From positions 4,652,501 to 4,716,500 of the forward strand of contig OY776123.1 in the NCBI GenBank assembly GCA_963675135.1: 64,000 nucleotides of DNA, read 5' to 3'. A model generated the notes under the pieces. It worked only from the letters and a program-made list of their open reading frames with translations, was not told where the DNA came from and did not search any database. The position numbers and the translations under genes are program-made. Below are positions 34,114 to 44,838 of the stretch, one piece after another. The stretch comes from Galeopsis tetrahit. Lineage: Eukaryota > Streptophyta > Magnoliopsida > Lamiales > Lamiaceae. Numbering within the stretch: position 1 is the stretch's first letter; every line of letters starts with the position of its first letter.

Positions 34114-35567
34114 TGTTCTTCAAATTGGGCAATTCGGTGAGACTGCAACACGGCCTCTGGAGGTATCACCGCCGCAGCTCCGTAGACTAGCTGAAAGGGG
34201 GACTCTCCAGTTGCTGTCTTTGGACTAGTTCTATATGACCACAATACATTATCTAACTCATTCACCCATCCTCCTCCTATTTTCGTCAGCCTTGTTCGAA
34301 TACCATCTACTATCGTTCGATTGGTAACTTCCACTTGTCCATTAGCTTGCGGATGAGCTACGGAGGTGAATCTCTGTATGATGTTTAGTCTTGCACACCA
34401 TCCTCGTACATTTTCTCCGTTAAACTGTGTTCCATTATCAGAGACCAATATTCTAGGTACTCCGAATCTGCAACAAATTTGTTTTCTCAAGAATTTAATC
34501 ACATTTTCTTCATATATCGTAGCCAGAGGAGTAGCTTCCACCCATTTGCTAAAATAGTCCACTGCTACTATCAGAAATTTTCTTCCTCCAGAGGCTGGAG
34601 AGAAGGGCCCTACCAAATCGATTCCCCATTTAGCAAAGGGACATGGAGAATGCATAGCTCCCATCTCTTCCGCAGGGGTCCTTATCAATTGACCATTTTT
34701 CTGACACTTGACACATTTTTTCACAAATTCCCTAGCGTCTTTTGTCATGGAGGGCCAATATAATCCAGCCCTTAAAGCTTTCTTCACCACTGCTTTGTAT
34801 CCTTCATGACTAGCTGCATTACCTTCATGGATTTCTCTGAGTGCGTATCTTGCTTCTCGGGTTGATATGCACCTCAAATATGGTTGTGTGAACGATTTCT
34901 TGTATAGGTGCCCTCCGATGATACAATATTTGATCCGAAGGGCTCGCGTTTCTCTAGTGGTAGGGGCGTCTGCCCCCTTGGTGAGTTCCACCCATATAGC
35001 TCTTCTCCAATCGTCTCCCTCCTCAATGGAACCAATGGGGTTCTCCAGGGTCTCCCTTTCTGCCATTACCAAGGTCACTGTTCCTTGTCCATCAAACTCT
35101 GTGGAGCTAGCGAGTTTGGAGAGGCCATCCGCCTGCATGTTTTTCTCTCGAGGTACCTGGACTACCTCACAATTTTGGAATTTGCCCATCATTTCTTTGG
35201 CTCGTTCAAGATAGGCAGCCATCCTGCTATCTTTGGCTGCGTATTCCCCATTCACCTGTTGAACAACTAATTGGGAGTCGGAGTATATAGTTACCTTTGG
35301 AGCTCCCAATTCTAATGCCATCTCCATTCCTCTGATCAAAGCTTCGTACTCTGCTCCATTATTCGAGGTCATGAATTGAAACCTCACTGCAAATTGTAAG
35401 TCCTCTCCTTGAGGGCCCACTAGCACTATTCCTGCTCCGCATCCGCTCAGAGTCACTGAGCCATCTACATATACCTTCCATCCCTCAGCTTCCTCTGGTT
35501 TGGTCGACTCTTGGATGAAATCGGACAAAGCTTGGGCTTTTATGGCTTTCCGTGGCTCAAAATCCAC
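33813..35567 (-). pseudogene. Element A second RNase H and integrase
   Basis: Continues the pol frame after the stop at 35592. It starts with a second RNase H of plant/archaeal type: KVYVDGSVTLSGCGAGIVLV, then NNGAEYEALIRGMEMAL and TIYSDSQLVVQQVNGEY give the acidic residues. The integrase follows with an HHCC zinc region (HEGNAASHEGYK to CVKCQKNG), then GIDLVGPFSPASGG, VSDNGTQFNGENV and the Glu in QANGQVEVTNRT. The frame ends abnormally: after GPYKITQVLRGG it enters antisense-ORF sequence. The true C terminus, HLKRFFV in element C, is gone. Confidence 0.9.
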
Positions 35568-35591
35568 ATCATATTCTTGGAGCTCTATTGC

Positions 35592-35909
35592 CTATCTCAC
35601 CATCCTTCCAGAGAGGTCTGCTCGCCCTATAACCTGTTTCAACAAGTAATTAGTGCGGACCAGTATTTTGTAAGAGAGGAAATATGGGCGCAACCTTCGC
35701 GCTGTAACTACCACAGCCAGAGCAGCCTTCTCGATTTCTGAGTATCGAGCTTCAGCCCCTTGAATAACCTTACTGACGTAATAAATAGGATGCTGAAGAG
35801 GTCCCTCTTCTTTGACCAAGGCGGTGCTTAATGAGAATTCCCCTACGGAGAGATACAAAATGAGAGTATCTCCAGGAGAAGGCTTTGTCAGCTTCGGCAG
35901 CTGGGACAA
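35592..35909 (-). pseudogene. Element A first (gypsy) RNase H segment
   Basis: A part of the same polyprotein, cut off by a TAA on the 5' side (35946-35948) and a TAG on the 3' side (35592-35594, where element C has a Trp codon). It contains PSPGDTLILYLSVGEF and HPIYYVSKVIQGAEARYSEI, the usual gypsy RNase H motifs after RT. The initial Asp is replaced in YLSVGEF, where most gypsy elements have a D; element C has the same residue context, so this is ancestral and consistent with a degenerate first RNase H. Confidence 0.85.
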
Positions 35910-35945
35910 ATGATGCTTCAGGTCTTCAAAGGCTTTTTGACATGT

Positions 35946-38900
35946 TTAATTCCATTCGAACTTGGCCCCTTTCTTGAGAATTTTGAAGAAGGGGTGACTT
36001 TTTTCAGCAGATCTGGCTATGAATCTGCTCAATGTTGTAATCCTCCCGTTGAGCGTCTGGAGCTCTTTCACGTTTCTCGGCGGCTGCATGTCCAGTACAG
36101 CCTTCACCTTGGCTGGATTCACTTCTATCCCTCTTTGAGTGACCATGTATCCAAGGAACTTCCCTGATTTCACTCCAAAAGAGCACTTGGCTGAATTCAA
36201 CTTGATACCGTTCTCTCGAATTACTTGGAAAATCTCCTCCAGATCCTCCACATGTTGATCTGCTGTCACACTCTTGGCCAGCATATCATCTACATATATT
36301 TCCATGTTCCTTCTTAATTGTCTTCGAAAGACAGCATCGACCATCCTTTGATATGTTGCTCCAGCATTGATTAATCCGAATGGCATCCGAACATAGCCAA
36401 ACGTTCTGCACGCTGCTATGAAGCACACTTTGGAGACATCTGAGGGGTTCAGTTGGATCTGGTGGTATCCTTGGTATGCATCCATCATGCTTAGTAACTC
36501 GAATCCAGAAGTTGCGTCCACTAACTGGTCTATCCTTGGCAAAGGATAGTGGTCCTTAGGGCATGCCTTGTTGAGGTCCCTGAAATCGATGCACATTCTC
36601 CATTTTCCTCCCCCTTTAGGCACTAGCACAGCATTGGAGAGCCATTCTGGGAATTGGACTTTCACCACATGTCCTGCTTTCAATAGTTTCTCGACTTCTT
36701 CTTTCACGATGTTATTCTTCTCAACTCCAAAGTTTCGTAGTTTCTGTTTCACGGGCTTTGCCTTTGGATCAACATTGAGGCAATGTATTGCTATCTCCGG
36801 AGGGACCCCTGTCATGTCAGCTGGAGAAAATGCAAATATATCGGAATTTCGACGTAATGTAGAGATTACCTTTTCTGTAAGTTCAGGTCCCAGTTGGGTA
36901 CCTATCTTAGTGGCAAAGCCGAGCTTCCCTGGGAAGAGCTCCACGCTCATCAACTCCTCGTCTGTTTTAACATTTACCTGTTCAGGCGCTACTCCTTCCA
37001 CTTTCTTTCTTTTGACCTCAGGGCCGCCTCCTCTCGTCCGCTCCAGGCCCTTGGTTAGGGCTCTGTCCGCCATCTTTACAGACTCTGCGTAGCACTTCCG
37101 TGCTTGGTATTGATCTCCTCTTACTTCTCCCACCCCGGTGGCTGTAGGGAATTTCATTTTCATATGAAATGTAGAGATGATTGCCTGAAAGAGGTTCAGG
37201 CTAGGTCGTCCTATCACTACATTGTATGATGAGGGGATATCTACAATGAGGAACTCCACCAAGTGGACCTTTCGAGCTGGAGCGTCCCCCAATCCTACTT
37301 GTAACATTACTGATCCCAGGGGTTGGATGGCACCTCCGGAGAAACCATATAGGGAGGTATCTACAGGTCGTAGCTTCACACTCAGCTCCATTCTCTTGAA
37401 ACACTCGAAAAACATAATGTCAGCTGAGCTCCCCGTATCTACAAAGATTCGGGCAACGTCGAACCCAGCTATGTCGGTTGTGATCACCAGAGCATCGTTG
37501 TGATCCTCCTTAACTCCCTTCACATCCTCCGGCCCAAATCTGATATTGGGCGCCTCTGTCATACGTCCTACTTCTCTCAACTGACCTCCTTGCTCTGCTT
37601 TTAGAGCTCGGACGCTCTGCTTTCTCTTCCGAAAGGAATCTCCATCTGCTGGTCCTCCCACAATCATGTGGATTACTCCTCTCTTTGGCGGTGGAGGGGG
37701 CATATCTTCGGCCGTCTCTCTGGTTTCCTTCTCATCCGGTTTTCTTTCGTGTTCCTTTCGTTTCTGCCCCCGAGGGCCCTGCCTGTCTCTAAATATAAAT
37801 TCTTTCAGATGTCCCGCTTGAATCATCCTTTCAATCTCGTCTTTCAAGTGATAACATTGATTTGTGTCATGTCCATATTCATTGTGAAATCGGCAAAATC
37901 GATCAGACTTGGGCTTCTGAGGTCCTCGACTTCTGGAATATGGGAATTTCAAGTCAGGATGGTCTCCAGCTACCTCTAGTACTTCGGCAGGTTCAATTCT
38001 CAAGGGTGTGTATTTCTCAAACCTTCTGCGAGGGCCAGACCGGGAACCTCCAGAGGGATTGCTGTCTCTTGTTGATCCGGAGGTCCGAGGGACCTCTGGG
38101 CTGGATCTTCTGGAGGGGCCTTCTCTTCTTCTCTCTCGATCCTGTGGCCTAACCTCCATTCTCTTGGCTTTACGGACCTCCTCCAGGGTGAGGTACTTCT
38201 CCGCTCTGTGTAGCAACTCATCAAAATTCTTAACCGGCTTCTTGGCCAGGGAGGAGAAGAAGTCTCCATCACGTAAACCGTTAGTGAGAGCGTTGATCTT
38301 CACCTCCGGAGAGGCTGTAGGGACCTCTAGAGCTGCTTGGTTGAATCTTCGGAGGAAAGCTCTCAAACTCTCGTTCTCCCCTTGCCTTAGGTTGAAGAGG
38401 GTCAAGGTGGCTCGCGGCTGTCTCCGGGCACTTGCAAATTGATGAAGGAACAACTCACTGAATTCCTCCCAAGATCGGATTGTATTGGGTTCTAATTGGG
38501 TGAACCACTGCTGTGCCACCTTTGACAAGGTGGTAAGGAACACCCTGCATTTGATTCCTTCTCCGTAGCGGTGTAACAACGCAGCATTCTCGAACCTCAC
38601 TAGGTGTTCGTACGGATCAGCCGTACCATCGTATTCAAAATTGAGGGGCTTAAAATTGAATGGCAGTTCATCCTGTAATATGTTAGGAGAGAACTGACAT
38701 CCAGAAACATAAGCGGATCTACTCGTTCGATTGTTCATTTGTCTCCTCATATCCTTCATCTCCTTCTGTAGGGCCTGTATTTGGTCGCTAACGGGCCCTC
38801 CGTAGGTATCATCAGTGCTTTCTTCAGTTTCAGGGAGTTCTGTCTCTCGGGGTGCCAAATCTGCATTCCTTCTTGCATTCCGAAGGGGAATACTTCTTTC

Positions 38901-39383
38901 CGCTCGGGAGGGCACCTTATCATCTTCTTCTACCCGCATCCCTACCTCCTTGGACAATACTTGGGAGGCTCCTGGTGCCTCTTCATGGGGTCTCGGGGTA
39001 GGTATCTCCGGATTCCCTGGGGCAGCTCTAGGGGCTCGATCTCCTTGAGCCGCGAAAGCTCTCTCTACAGCCTGCTTGATGAGGGCGTTCAATTGATCGG
39101 GGGAAATCAGGCATGGTTCTGAATTCAGAATATTCTCCCGTTGGGGATCCGCGGTCCGGGACTCTAGGGCTTCAATGTTCCCTGTTGTCCCTTCTTCGAT
39201 CGGGAGGGGATGGTTTTCCTCCCCCAATCCTGTGTTAGGCGTCACCGGCGGGTTTAATCTAGAAGAGGTATGAACTGGATCTTTTCCCCGGCCTCCCTTT
39301 GGCGTAGGGTCATTCGGCAAAGGAGGATTTTCCCCTGTAAGGGGTCTCTTTCCCGAAGTAGATGTGTTGTTTCCGCCACCCAT
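35946..39383 (-). CDS. Element A gag-protease-reverse transcriptase
   Basis: 1145 codons from MGGGNNTSTSGKRPL. Residues ~1-220 are a charged Pro-rich leader. The gag core (PF03732 type) is near 260-370 (FLTTLSKVAQQWFTQL, LFNLRQGENESLRAFLRRF). The zinc-like motif CRFHNEYGHDTNQC is near 500. Protease has the DTG site in FVDTGSSADIMFF. Reverse transcriptase runs from about 900 with WRMCIDFRDLNKACPKDHYP, MPFGLINAGATYQRMV and the catalytic YVDDMLAK. The frame ends in a premature TAA after KFEWN; element C has a Glu codon here. Start chosen because it is the first ATG after the primer site and aligns with element C. Confidence 0.93.
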   Translation of the reverse strand: MGGGNNTSTSGKRPLTGENPPLPNDPTPKGGRGKDPVHTSSRLNPPVTPNTGLGEENHPLPIEEGTTGNIEALESRTADPQRENILNSEPCLISPDQLNALIKQAVERAFAAQGDRAPRAAPGNPEIPTPRPHEEAPGASQVLSKEVGMRVEEDDKVPSRAERSIPLRNARRNADLAPRETELPETEESTDDTYGGPVSDQIQALQKEMKDMRRQMNNRTSRSAYVSGCQFSPNILQDELPFNFKPLNFEYDGTADPYEHLVRFENAALLHRYGEGIKCRVFLTTLSKVAQQWFTQLEPNTIRSWEEFSELFLHQFASARRQPRATLTLFNLRQGENESLRAFLRRFNQAALEVPTASPEVKINALTNGLRDGDFFSSLAKKPVKNFDELLHRAEKYLTLEEVRKAKRMEVRPQDRERRREGPSRRSSPEVPRTSGSTRDSNPSGGSRSGPRRRFEKYTPLRIEPAEVLEVAGDHPDLKFPYSRSRGPQKPKSDRFCRFHNEYGHDTNQCYHLKDEIERMIQAGHLKEFIFRDRQGPRGQKRKEHERKPDEKETRETAEDMPPPPPKRGVIHMIVGGPADGDSFRKRKQSVRALKAEQGGQLREVGRMTEAPNIRFGPEDVKGVKEDHNDALVITTDIAGFDVARIFVDTGSSADIMFFECFKRMELSVKLRPVDTSLYGFSGGAIQPLGSVMLQVGLGDAPARKVHLVEFLIVDIPSSYNVVIGRPSLNLFQAIISTFHMKMKFPTATGVGEVRGDQYQARKCYAESVKMADRALTKGLERTRGGGPEVKRKKVEGVAPEQVNVKTDEELMSVELFPGKLGFATKIGTQLGPELTEKVISTLRRNSDIFAFSPADMTGVPPEIAIHCLNVDPKAKPVKQKLRNFGVEKNNIVKEEVEKLLKAGHVVKVQFPEWLSNAVLVPKGGGKWRMCIDFRDLNKACPKDHYPLPRIDQLVDATSGFELLSMMDAYQGYHQIQLNPSDVSKVCFIAACRTFGYVRMPFGLINAGATYQRMVDAVFRRQLRRNMEIYVDDMLAKSVTADQHVEDLEEIFQVIRENGIKLNSAKCSFGVKSGKFLGYMVTQRGIEVNPAKVKAVLDMQPPRNVKELQTLNGRITTLSRFIARSAEKSHPFFKILKKGAKFEWN

Positions 39384-39425
39384 TACTCGAATAGGTAGAA
39401 ATTCGTGAGAAAATCTTTCACTTCT

Positions 39426-39443
39426 TTCCCACAGACGGCGCCA
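39426..39443 (-). other. Element A primer-binding site
   Basis: The minus strand reads TGGCGCCGTCTGTGGGAA, two bases after the 5' LTR. It is identical to that of element C (43898-43915). The first nine bases are as in plant Asp-tRNA primer sites; the rest differs, so the tRNA is not settled. Confidence 0.8.
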
Positions 39444-39445
39444 GT

Positions 39446-40174
39446 TGATGTGCCAAAATTTGCACGAGGGGATTAAATATCCTCTGAATTGGATATCCGA
39501 CTTTCTCGAACACGTACAAATAATCCAAATATGCTGCCTTCAATGAAATCTCCAAGAACCTGCAAAGAACACGCCGGAGGGGAGTCCGGCGCGGACACTC
39601 CGATGCCTAAGTGAGTATATGGCTTATCAATATCTCATAAGGATCTCGAGATCCTCAATTTATCAAGAGCAGGCTCTTTAAGAATATCAGAAATATGTAT
39701 TATATTCAGTATATTAAGTTTTGTCAAGTCAGAATATCTAACCTGGAAATCTCCTTCGGTTCACCTTTTTATAGAGACTTCCTCACAGGGAGCCGTTAGA
39801 GCCTCCCCTTATCTCGGAGCTGCCTCTAGGACTAAGCCCTGCTGAATGGACCAAGTCTTCCCTTCTCTCCACTCCCTGAAGATCCGACAATACCACTTCT
39901 TAGTAGACTTCGTCCCCTAAGATAAAAGAGGATAAAGTCTTCCTTCCATCGAGTCTGGACCGGAAATGGCGGGATTCCCCTATATTTACGGCCCATAAAT
40001 TCATATCAAGACCGATTCTTCTCGCTGCCCTTCTCCAGACAAAACTCTCTCCAGAGGGACCTCTAGAGAGGATTCCTTATCCAGGGAGTACTACACAATC
40101 CAATCCTTCCACTTTGATCTTATCTTTTATACACGTGTCGACTCCTTATTAGGTGACATTTTTAGGCCGCATCA
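39446..40174 (-). repeat. Element A 5' LTR
   Basis: 729 bp, four substitutions from 31673-32401. On the minus strand a TATA box CTATAAAAAGG lies at 39764-39774 and would drive the genomic transcript. Confidence 0.95.
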
Positions 40175-40525
40175 GGGTGTGTATAGTAATAACAAAAGTT
40201 TTTTAAATTTTATTGTGGTGTGTTTAATATTGGGGGTGTGTTTAACATTTTATGTGGTGTGTTTTACAAAATGACTTGCTAAACCTGCTATAGCAGGCTA
40301 CTGGACCAAAATCAAAATAAATCGAAACTTAATAGACTAAATTCAAAAGGTGATAATTTGGTGGACTAAATTAAAAAACATGGTAAATTAATGGACTAAA
40401 AAATATATAACCCCCTTTAAATTATGCTCATTTTTTAGCAACTAGAAGAAAACAAATAGAGAAATGGAGAAGATAGATAAAGGAAGGCGAGATCCATGGG
40501 ACGTGCGTTGTTCTAATTGATTAAT

Positions 40526-40915
40526 TAAGAGTCTTCCATGTGAATAGGTAACATGGTGTTGAAAATAAGATTTATTTTTAGGGTTGGTCTGCTATGGACT
40601 CGAGTGCATGTTGTGCACCCTAGTCCATGTTGCACTTTTCAGTTACTGACTTACACATTTTGGTAAATGGTGTTGCACTTTTCAATTATTAAATTGTATA
40701 AGTAATAATTGAAAAGTGCAACATCATTTATCAAAAAGTGTAAGTCAATAAACTGAAAAGTGCACATGGACTAGGGTGCACAGCATGCACTTGAGTGCAT
40801 ACTAGACTTTACCTTATTTTTATGTCCTTTATATAATTAAGAATTAGTAGTTGTATTGATTTCAAATATCTCCATATTTTAAGGGAAGGAATAGGCGTGT
40901 GCAACGGGTGGTTTA
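40526..40915 (+). repeat. Duplicated host segment, copy 1
   Basis: After removal of the MITE at 40581-40813 this sequence matches 63036-63212: TAAGAGTCTTCCAT.TGAATA, GGTAACATGGTGTTGAAAAT, CCTTTATATAATTAAGAATT, ATTGATTTCAAATATCTCCA and GGAAGGAATAGGCGTGTGCA. It is the same orientation, about 22.5 kb apart. Homology starts at the exact end of the PIF-like MITE in the other copy and stops near 40915. Confidence 0.88.
40581..40813. mobile_element. Hairpin MITE (Mutator-like), second copy, 233 bp
   Basis: Same family as 15674-15831: GGGTTGGTCTGCTATG at the left, GGTAAAGTCTAGTATG on the other strand at the right, then ACTCGAGTGCATG and repeated AAAAGTGCAAC words in inverted order. A 9-bp duplication TTATTTTTA lies at 40572-40580 and 40814-40822. 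The related locus at 63.0 kb lacks the element. Confidence 0.88.
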
Positions 40916-42417
40916 GTTCGGTTATGTACGATTATTGTATTTCTTCTAAATACTACTAGGACAATTCTTACGGTAGTCACATTTTACAAAGTGACTACAC
41001 AGTCACTTTGTCGAATCGCGCCATGTGGCGTCGTAAACGTCGTAACGACCTGCTACATGTTATACAGGTTTAAGTCATTTTTAGCATTATTTAAATTTTA
41101 TTTTGTTATTTACTATATTACCCTTCTTTTATTTAAATTATTTATAAGAAAGTTTAATTTATTAAAAATAATAAAATTACTATCCTACCCTTTTAATACA
41201 AATATTAATAAAATGACTATCCTACCCTTTTAATATAAATATTATAATTTTTAATTTAAAAAATCAAATAAACAAATTGTACAAATATAATTTTAAATTT
41301 AAAAAATCAAATAAACAAATAGAGAAATGGAGAAGATAGAGAAAGGAAGGCGAGATCCACGTGAGTTTTTCAAAAGGGCAAAAAAAGTGGGGTTTGGGGA
41401 AAGGGAAATGTGGCGAGAGTTGTCAAATTCACTATGCAAGACAAGTCATAAAGATAGCACTGCAGACCACGTGAAAGGGAAAAATTCGAGCAGAAAAGTA
41501 ACAAAGAAAATGAAATTATTTGTACTATAAATTCAACCAAACAAAGCAACGGCCGAGATTGATTAGATCGAATGGCTCACCAATATTTCATCTAAAATCA
41601 TTTACTGTATTTCACTCGTCAAACTAGCTATTAAATCATTAATTCTCTCCCCCTCTTATGAAATTTTTCCGTTTAATTTCATTATTCTTACTTTTTTTTT
41701 TTAATTTTATAATGCCTATACTTTTTTTTTAAACAATACTATTCATACTACTTTATCTTAACTCTTTTACCATCACTTTATTTATAAAAGATCATTTATT
41801 TCACTTTATAAATAAACTAATCAATATTTATTAAAATCCATGTCTGAAAAATGAGTATTTTAAAATTGGACGAAAGGAGTATATAAGTGTCAAACGACAC
41901 AACTTTCATCTGTTTTAGTCAGGAATGGAGCCACACTGGATCCGGAGGAACTCAGTGGCCCCCACCATGACCTATTAAGTGACCTTCTACCACCAATCAT
42001 AGGACGACAATCAAAATAATGGCAAACTTAATTATTTGATCAAAATCAAAGAATTGAAAAGATCTGGACTAATTTTAAAAATTGAGAACATAATTGATTA
42101 AAAAAAATTTAATCTCTCGTATTATATAAAAACCAAGATTAAAAAAGAATAAATATACCATTATATACAAAAAAAAAATAAAAAAAATTGAGAGGTCAAT
42201 ACTATTTTGTTTCCAAAATGAGGTGGGTGACAAGGAGTACTCATAGTCATAGGCAGTTGAGCTTGTACGTACAATACAGAGGGTGATAGTGATGTATGAA
42301 TCCATCCGGCTAGTAGTGGGCATGAAAATTAAATGTACAATAGTAAATTAGAATTGGTCACCAAGGTATCCTAGTACTCCTAGTCCTATCCTATCAAATA
42401 ATTTTGTCATGAATATT
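40916..42417. other. Intergenic stretch between A and C
   Basis: AT-rich; includes two degraded MITEs noted separately. TATCCTACCCTTTTAATA occurs twice near 41180 and 41220 as a short direct repeat. No gene is supported. Confidence 0.4.
41660..41879. mobile_element. Degraded Stowaway-like MITE
   Basis: Inverted relative of 16270-16558: shared ACAATACTATTCATACTA-like, CCATCACTTTATTTAT-like and TAAACTAATCAATATT words in the same order on the opposite strand, right end GGACGAAAGGAG before TA. The left boundary is uncertain. Confidence 0.65.
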
Positions 42418-42420
42418 TTA

Positions 42421-42841
42421 GGGGCTGTTTGGTTAGGTATTATGGTGGATGGGATGGAGATTGGAAAAATATGGATGGGGGTAATCCATGAATAGTAATT
42501 GAATAAAAGTTGTGTTTGGATAGAGATTGAAAAATAGATGTGGATGGAGAACTTTATGTCAAATCAAGTAGGAGAGGGAATAAATGTGTGTAAGAAAGTA
42601 GGAGAGAGAATAAATGTGTGGAAGAAAAGTAGGAGAAAGAATAAATGTGTGAAAGAAAAGTAGGAGAGAGAATGAGTGATTAAAAGATGGGTGATGTGAT
42701 TGTATAAAAATAGGTTTGTAGGTGTATTATAGGAATGGATGTGTATTTGGATGGGTATTTGGATAGAGAGGGATGGAGAGGGATGGGATGGGGGATGACC
42801 CATCCAAATCCGGATGGGCCAATCCCTAAACAAACACACCC
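42421..42841. mobile_element. PIF/Tourist-like MITE, 421 bp
   Basis: Ends GGGGCTGTTTGGTTAGG and, on the other strand, GGGTGTGTTTGTTTAGG; TTA duplications at 42418-42420 and 42842-42844. The interior has repeated GGATGG and AGTAGGAGAGAGAATAAATG words. A second copy starts 15 bp downstream. Confidence 0.85.
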
Positions 42842-43165
42842 TTATGAATTTCGTTAGGTGCTGTTTGGTTAGGGATGGGATGGGGATGGGGATGGAGATT
42901 GGAAAAATATGGATGGGGTAATCCATGAATAGTAATTGAATAAAAATTGTGTTTGAATTGAGATTGAAAAATAGGTGTGGATGGAGAATTTTATGTCAAA
43001 TCAAGTAGGAGGGAGAATAAATGTGTGGAAGAAAGTAGGAGAGAGAATAAATGTGGGGAAGAAAAGTAGGAGAGAGAATGAGTAATTAAAAGAAAAAAAG
43101 AGTGATGTGATTGTATAAAAATAGGTATATAGATGTATTATAGAAGTGGATGGGTATTTGAATGG

Positions 43166-43895
43166 TGATGCGGCCTAAAAGTGTCATCTAATAAGGAGTT
43201 GACATGTGTATGGAGGATAGGATAAAAGTGGAAAGATGGGATTATGTAATACTCTCTGGATAAAGAATCCCCTCTGGAGATCCCTCTGGAGGGAGCTCCA
43301 TCTGGAGAGAAGCATCGGGAAGAATCAGTCTTGATATGAGTTCATAGGCCGTAAATATAGGGGAATTCCGCCATCTTCGGTCCAAGCTGAGTAGAAGAAA
43401 GACTTTATCCTCCTTTATCTTAGGGGACGAAGTCCACTAAGAATGAGTAGGGTCGGTTCTGTAGGAGTGGAAAAGGTGGAGGAGCTTGTCAACCTAGTAA
43501 GGCTGGGTCCAGGAGGTAGCTTCGAAAGAGAAGGAAGGCTTGACTTCCTCTCGAGAGGGAGTCTCTATAAATAGGTAAATCCAAGGAGGTTTTCAGGTTA
43601 GATATTCTTACTTTACTGAACTTAATATACTGAGTACAACACACATTTCTGATATTCTTCGAAAGCCTGTTCTTGATAAATCAAGGATCTCGAGATCCTT
43701 GTGATATATTGATAAGCCCTATACTGACTTAGGTATCGGAGTGTCCGCGCCGGACCCCCCTCCGGCGTGTTCTTTGCAGGTTCTCGAGGATCCTATTGAA
43801 GGCAGCAACACCATTGAATTGCTTCTACGTGTTTTGGAAATCAGATATCCAACTCGGAGGATATCCAATCTCCTTGTGCAAATTTTGGCACATCA
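43166..43895 (+). repeat. Element C 5' LTR
   Basis: 730 bp, TGATGCGGCC to GGCACATCA. A TATA box CTATAAATAG lies at 43565-43574. Confidence 0.95.
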
Positions 43896-43897
43896 AC

Positions 43898-43915
43898 TGG
43901 CGCCGTCTGTGGGAA
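43898..43915 (+). other. Element C primer-binding site
   Basis: TGGCGCCGTCTGTGGGAA, two bases after the 5' LTR, identical to that of element A. Confidence 0.8.
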
Positions 43916-43958
43916 AGAATTGAAAGTTTTTTCTCACGAATTTCTACCTATTCGAGTG

Positions 43959-44838
43959 ATGGGTGGCGGAAACAAAACGACTACGTCTACTTCGGGAAAG
44001 AAACCCCTTACAGGGGAAAATTCTCCTTTGCCGAATGACCCCACACCAAAGGGAGGCCGGGGGAAAGATCCAGTCCATACCCTGCCCGGATTAAATCCGC
44101 CAATAACGCCTGACACCGGCCTGGAGGAGGAAAACCATCCCCTCCCGATCGAAGAGGGGATAACAGTGAACATTGAAGCCCCAGAGTCCCGGACTGCGGA
44201 TCCCCAGCGGGAGGATATCCTAAATTCGGAACCGTGCCTGGTTTCTCCCGATCAATTGAATGCCCTCATCAAGCAGGCTGTAGAGAGAGCTCTCGCGGCT
44301 CAAGGAGATCGAGCCCCCAGAGCTACACCAGGGAATCTGGAGATACCTATCCCGAGACTCCAGGAAGAGGCACCAGGAGCCTCCCAAGTGCTATCCAAAG
44401 AAGTAGGGATGCGGGTAGAAGGAGAAGATAAGGTGCCCTCCCGAGCGGAAAGAAGCATTCCCCTCCGGAATACAAGAAGAAATGTCGATTTGGCACCCCG
44501 AGAGACAGAGCTCCCTGAAGCAGAAGAAAGCACCGACGATACCTACGGAGGGCCAGTTAGCGACCAAATACTAGCCCTACAGAAGGAGATGAGAGATATG
44601 AGAAAACAAATGAATAATCGAGCGAGTAGATCCGCATATGTTTCTGGATGTCAGTTCTCTCCTAACATATTACAGGATGAACTACCATTCAATTTTAAGC
44701 CCCTCAACTTTGAATACGATGGTACGGCAGACCCGTATGAACACCTAGTAAGGTTCGAGAACGCTGCATTATTACACCGCTACGGAGAGGGAATCAAGTG
44801 TAGGGTGTTCCTGACCACCCTGGCAAAAGCGGCACAGC
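43959..44838 (+). pseudogene. Element C gag, first part
   Basis: Begins at ATG 43959 (MGGGNKTTTSTSGKKP), aligned with the start in element A, and is open up to the insertion of B after VFLTTLAKAAQ. An upstream in-frame ATG at 43920 exists but has no support in A. Leader, charged middle and the start of the gag core are present; coding resumes at 53564. Confidence 0.9.

Larger units (their letters stand above)
31673..40174 (-). mobile_element. Ty3/gypsy Tat-type retrotransposon A, 8.5 kb
   Basis: Bounded by TG..CA LTRs of 729 bp that differ at four positions (about 0.5%) and by a perfect GGGTG duplication (31668-31672 and 40175-40179). Read on the minus strand the order is LTR, primer site, gag-protease-RT-RNase H, second RNase H, integrase, antisense ORF, LTR. 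Two RNase H domains and an antisense ORF mark the Tat lineage. Against its relative C it lacks about 2.5 kb between integrase and the antisense ORF, and it has two in-frame stops, so it is non-autonomous despite the young LTRs. Confidence 0.96.
30716..40415. mobile_element. Foldback element split by gypsy element A
   Basis: Taking out element A leaves 30716-31672 joined to 40175-40415, about 1.2 kb. Its right part read backwards matches its left part over several hundred bp, with shared blocks TTATATATTTTTTAGTCCAT, TTTATTTTGATTTTGGT, AACACACCACA and CTATTTAATAAATTGTCAAA. The flanks are TTTAAAT at 30709-30715 and 40416-40422. Long terminal inverted repeats with a 7-9-bp duplication suggest a Mutator-like or foldback element. 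No transposase remains; the middle (31010-31600) is AT-rich and partly palindromic itself. Confidence 0.8.
40440..41360 (+). repeat. 48-bp direct repeat flanking an 820-bp stretch
   Basis: AACAAATAGAGAAATGGAGA then AGATAGA.AAAGGAAGGCGAGATCCA occurs at about 40447-40496 and 41310-41358, nearly identical. The second copy leads into an open stretch of 67 codons (41327-41530) with no known match. The origin of the duplication is unclear. Confidence 0.75.

Noticed and set aside
41327..41530. 67-codon basic ORF
   Set aside because: It starts within a direct repeat, has no recognisable motif and no promoter signal.
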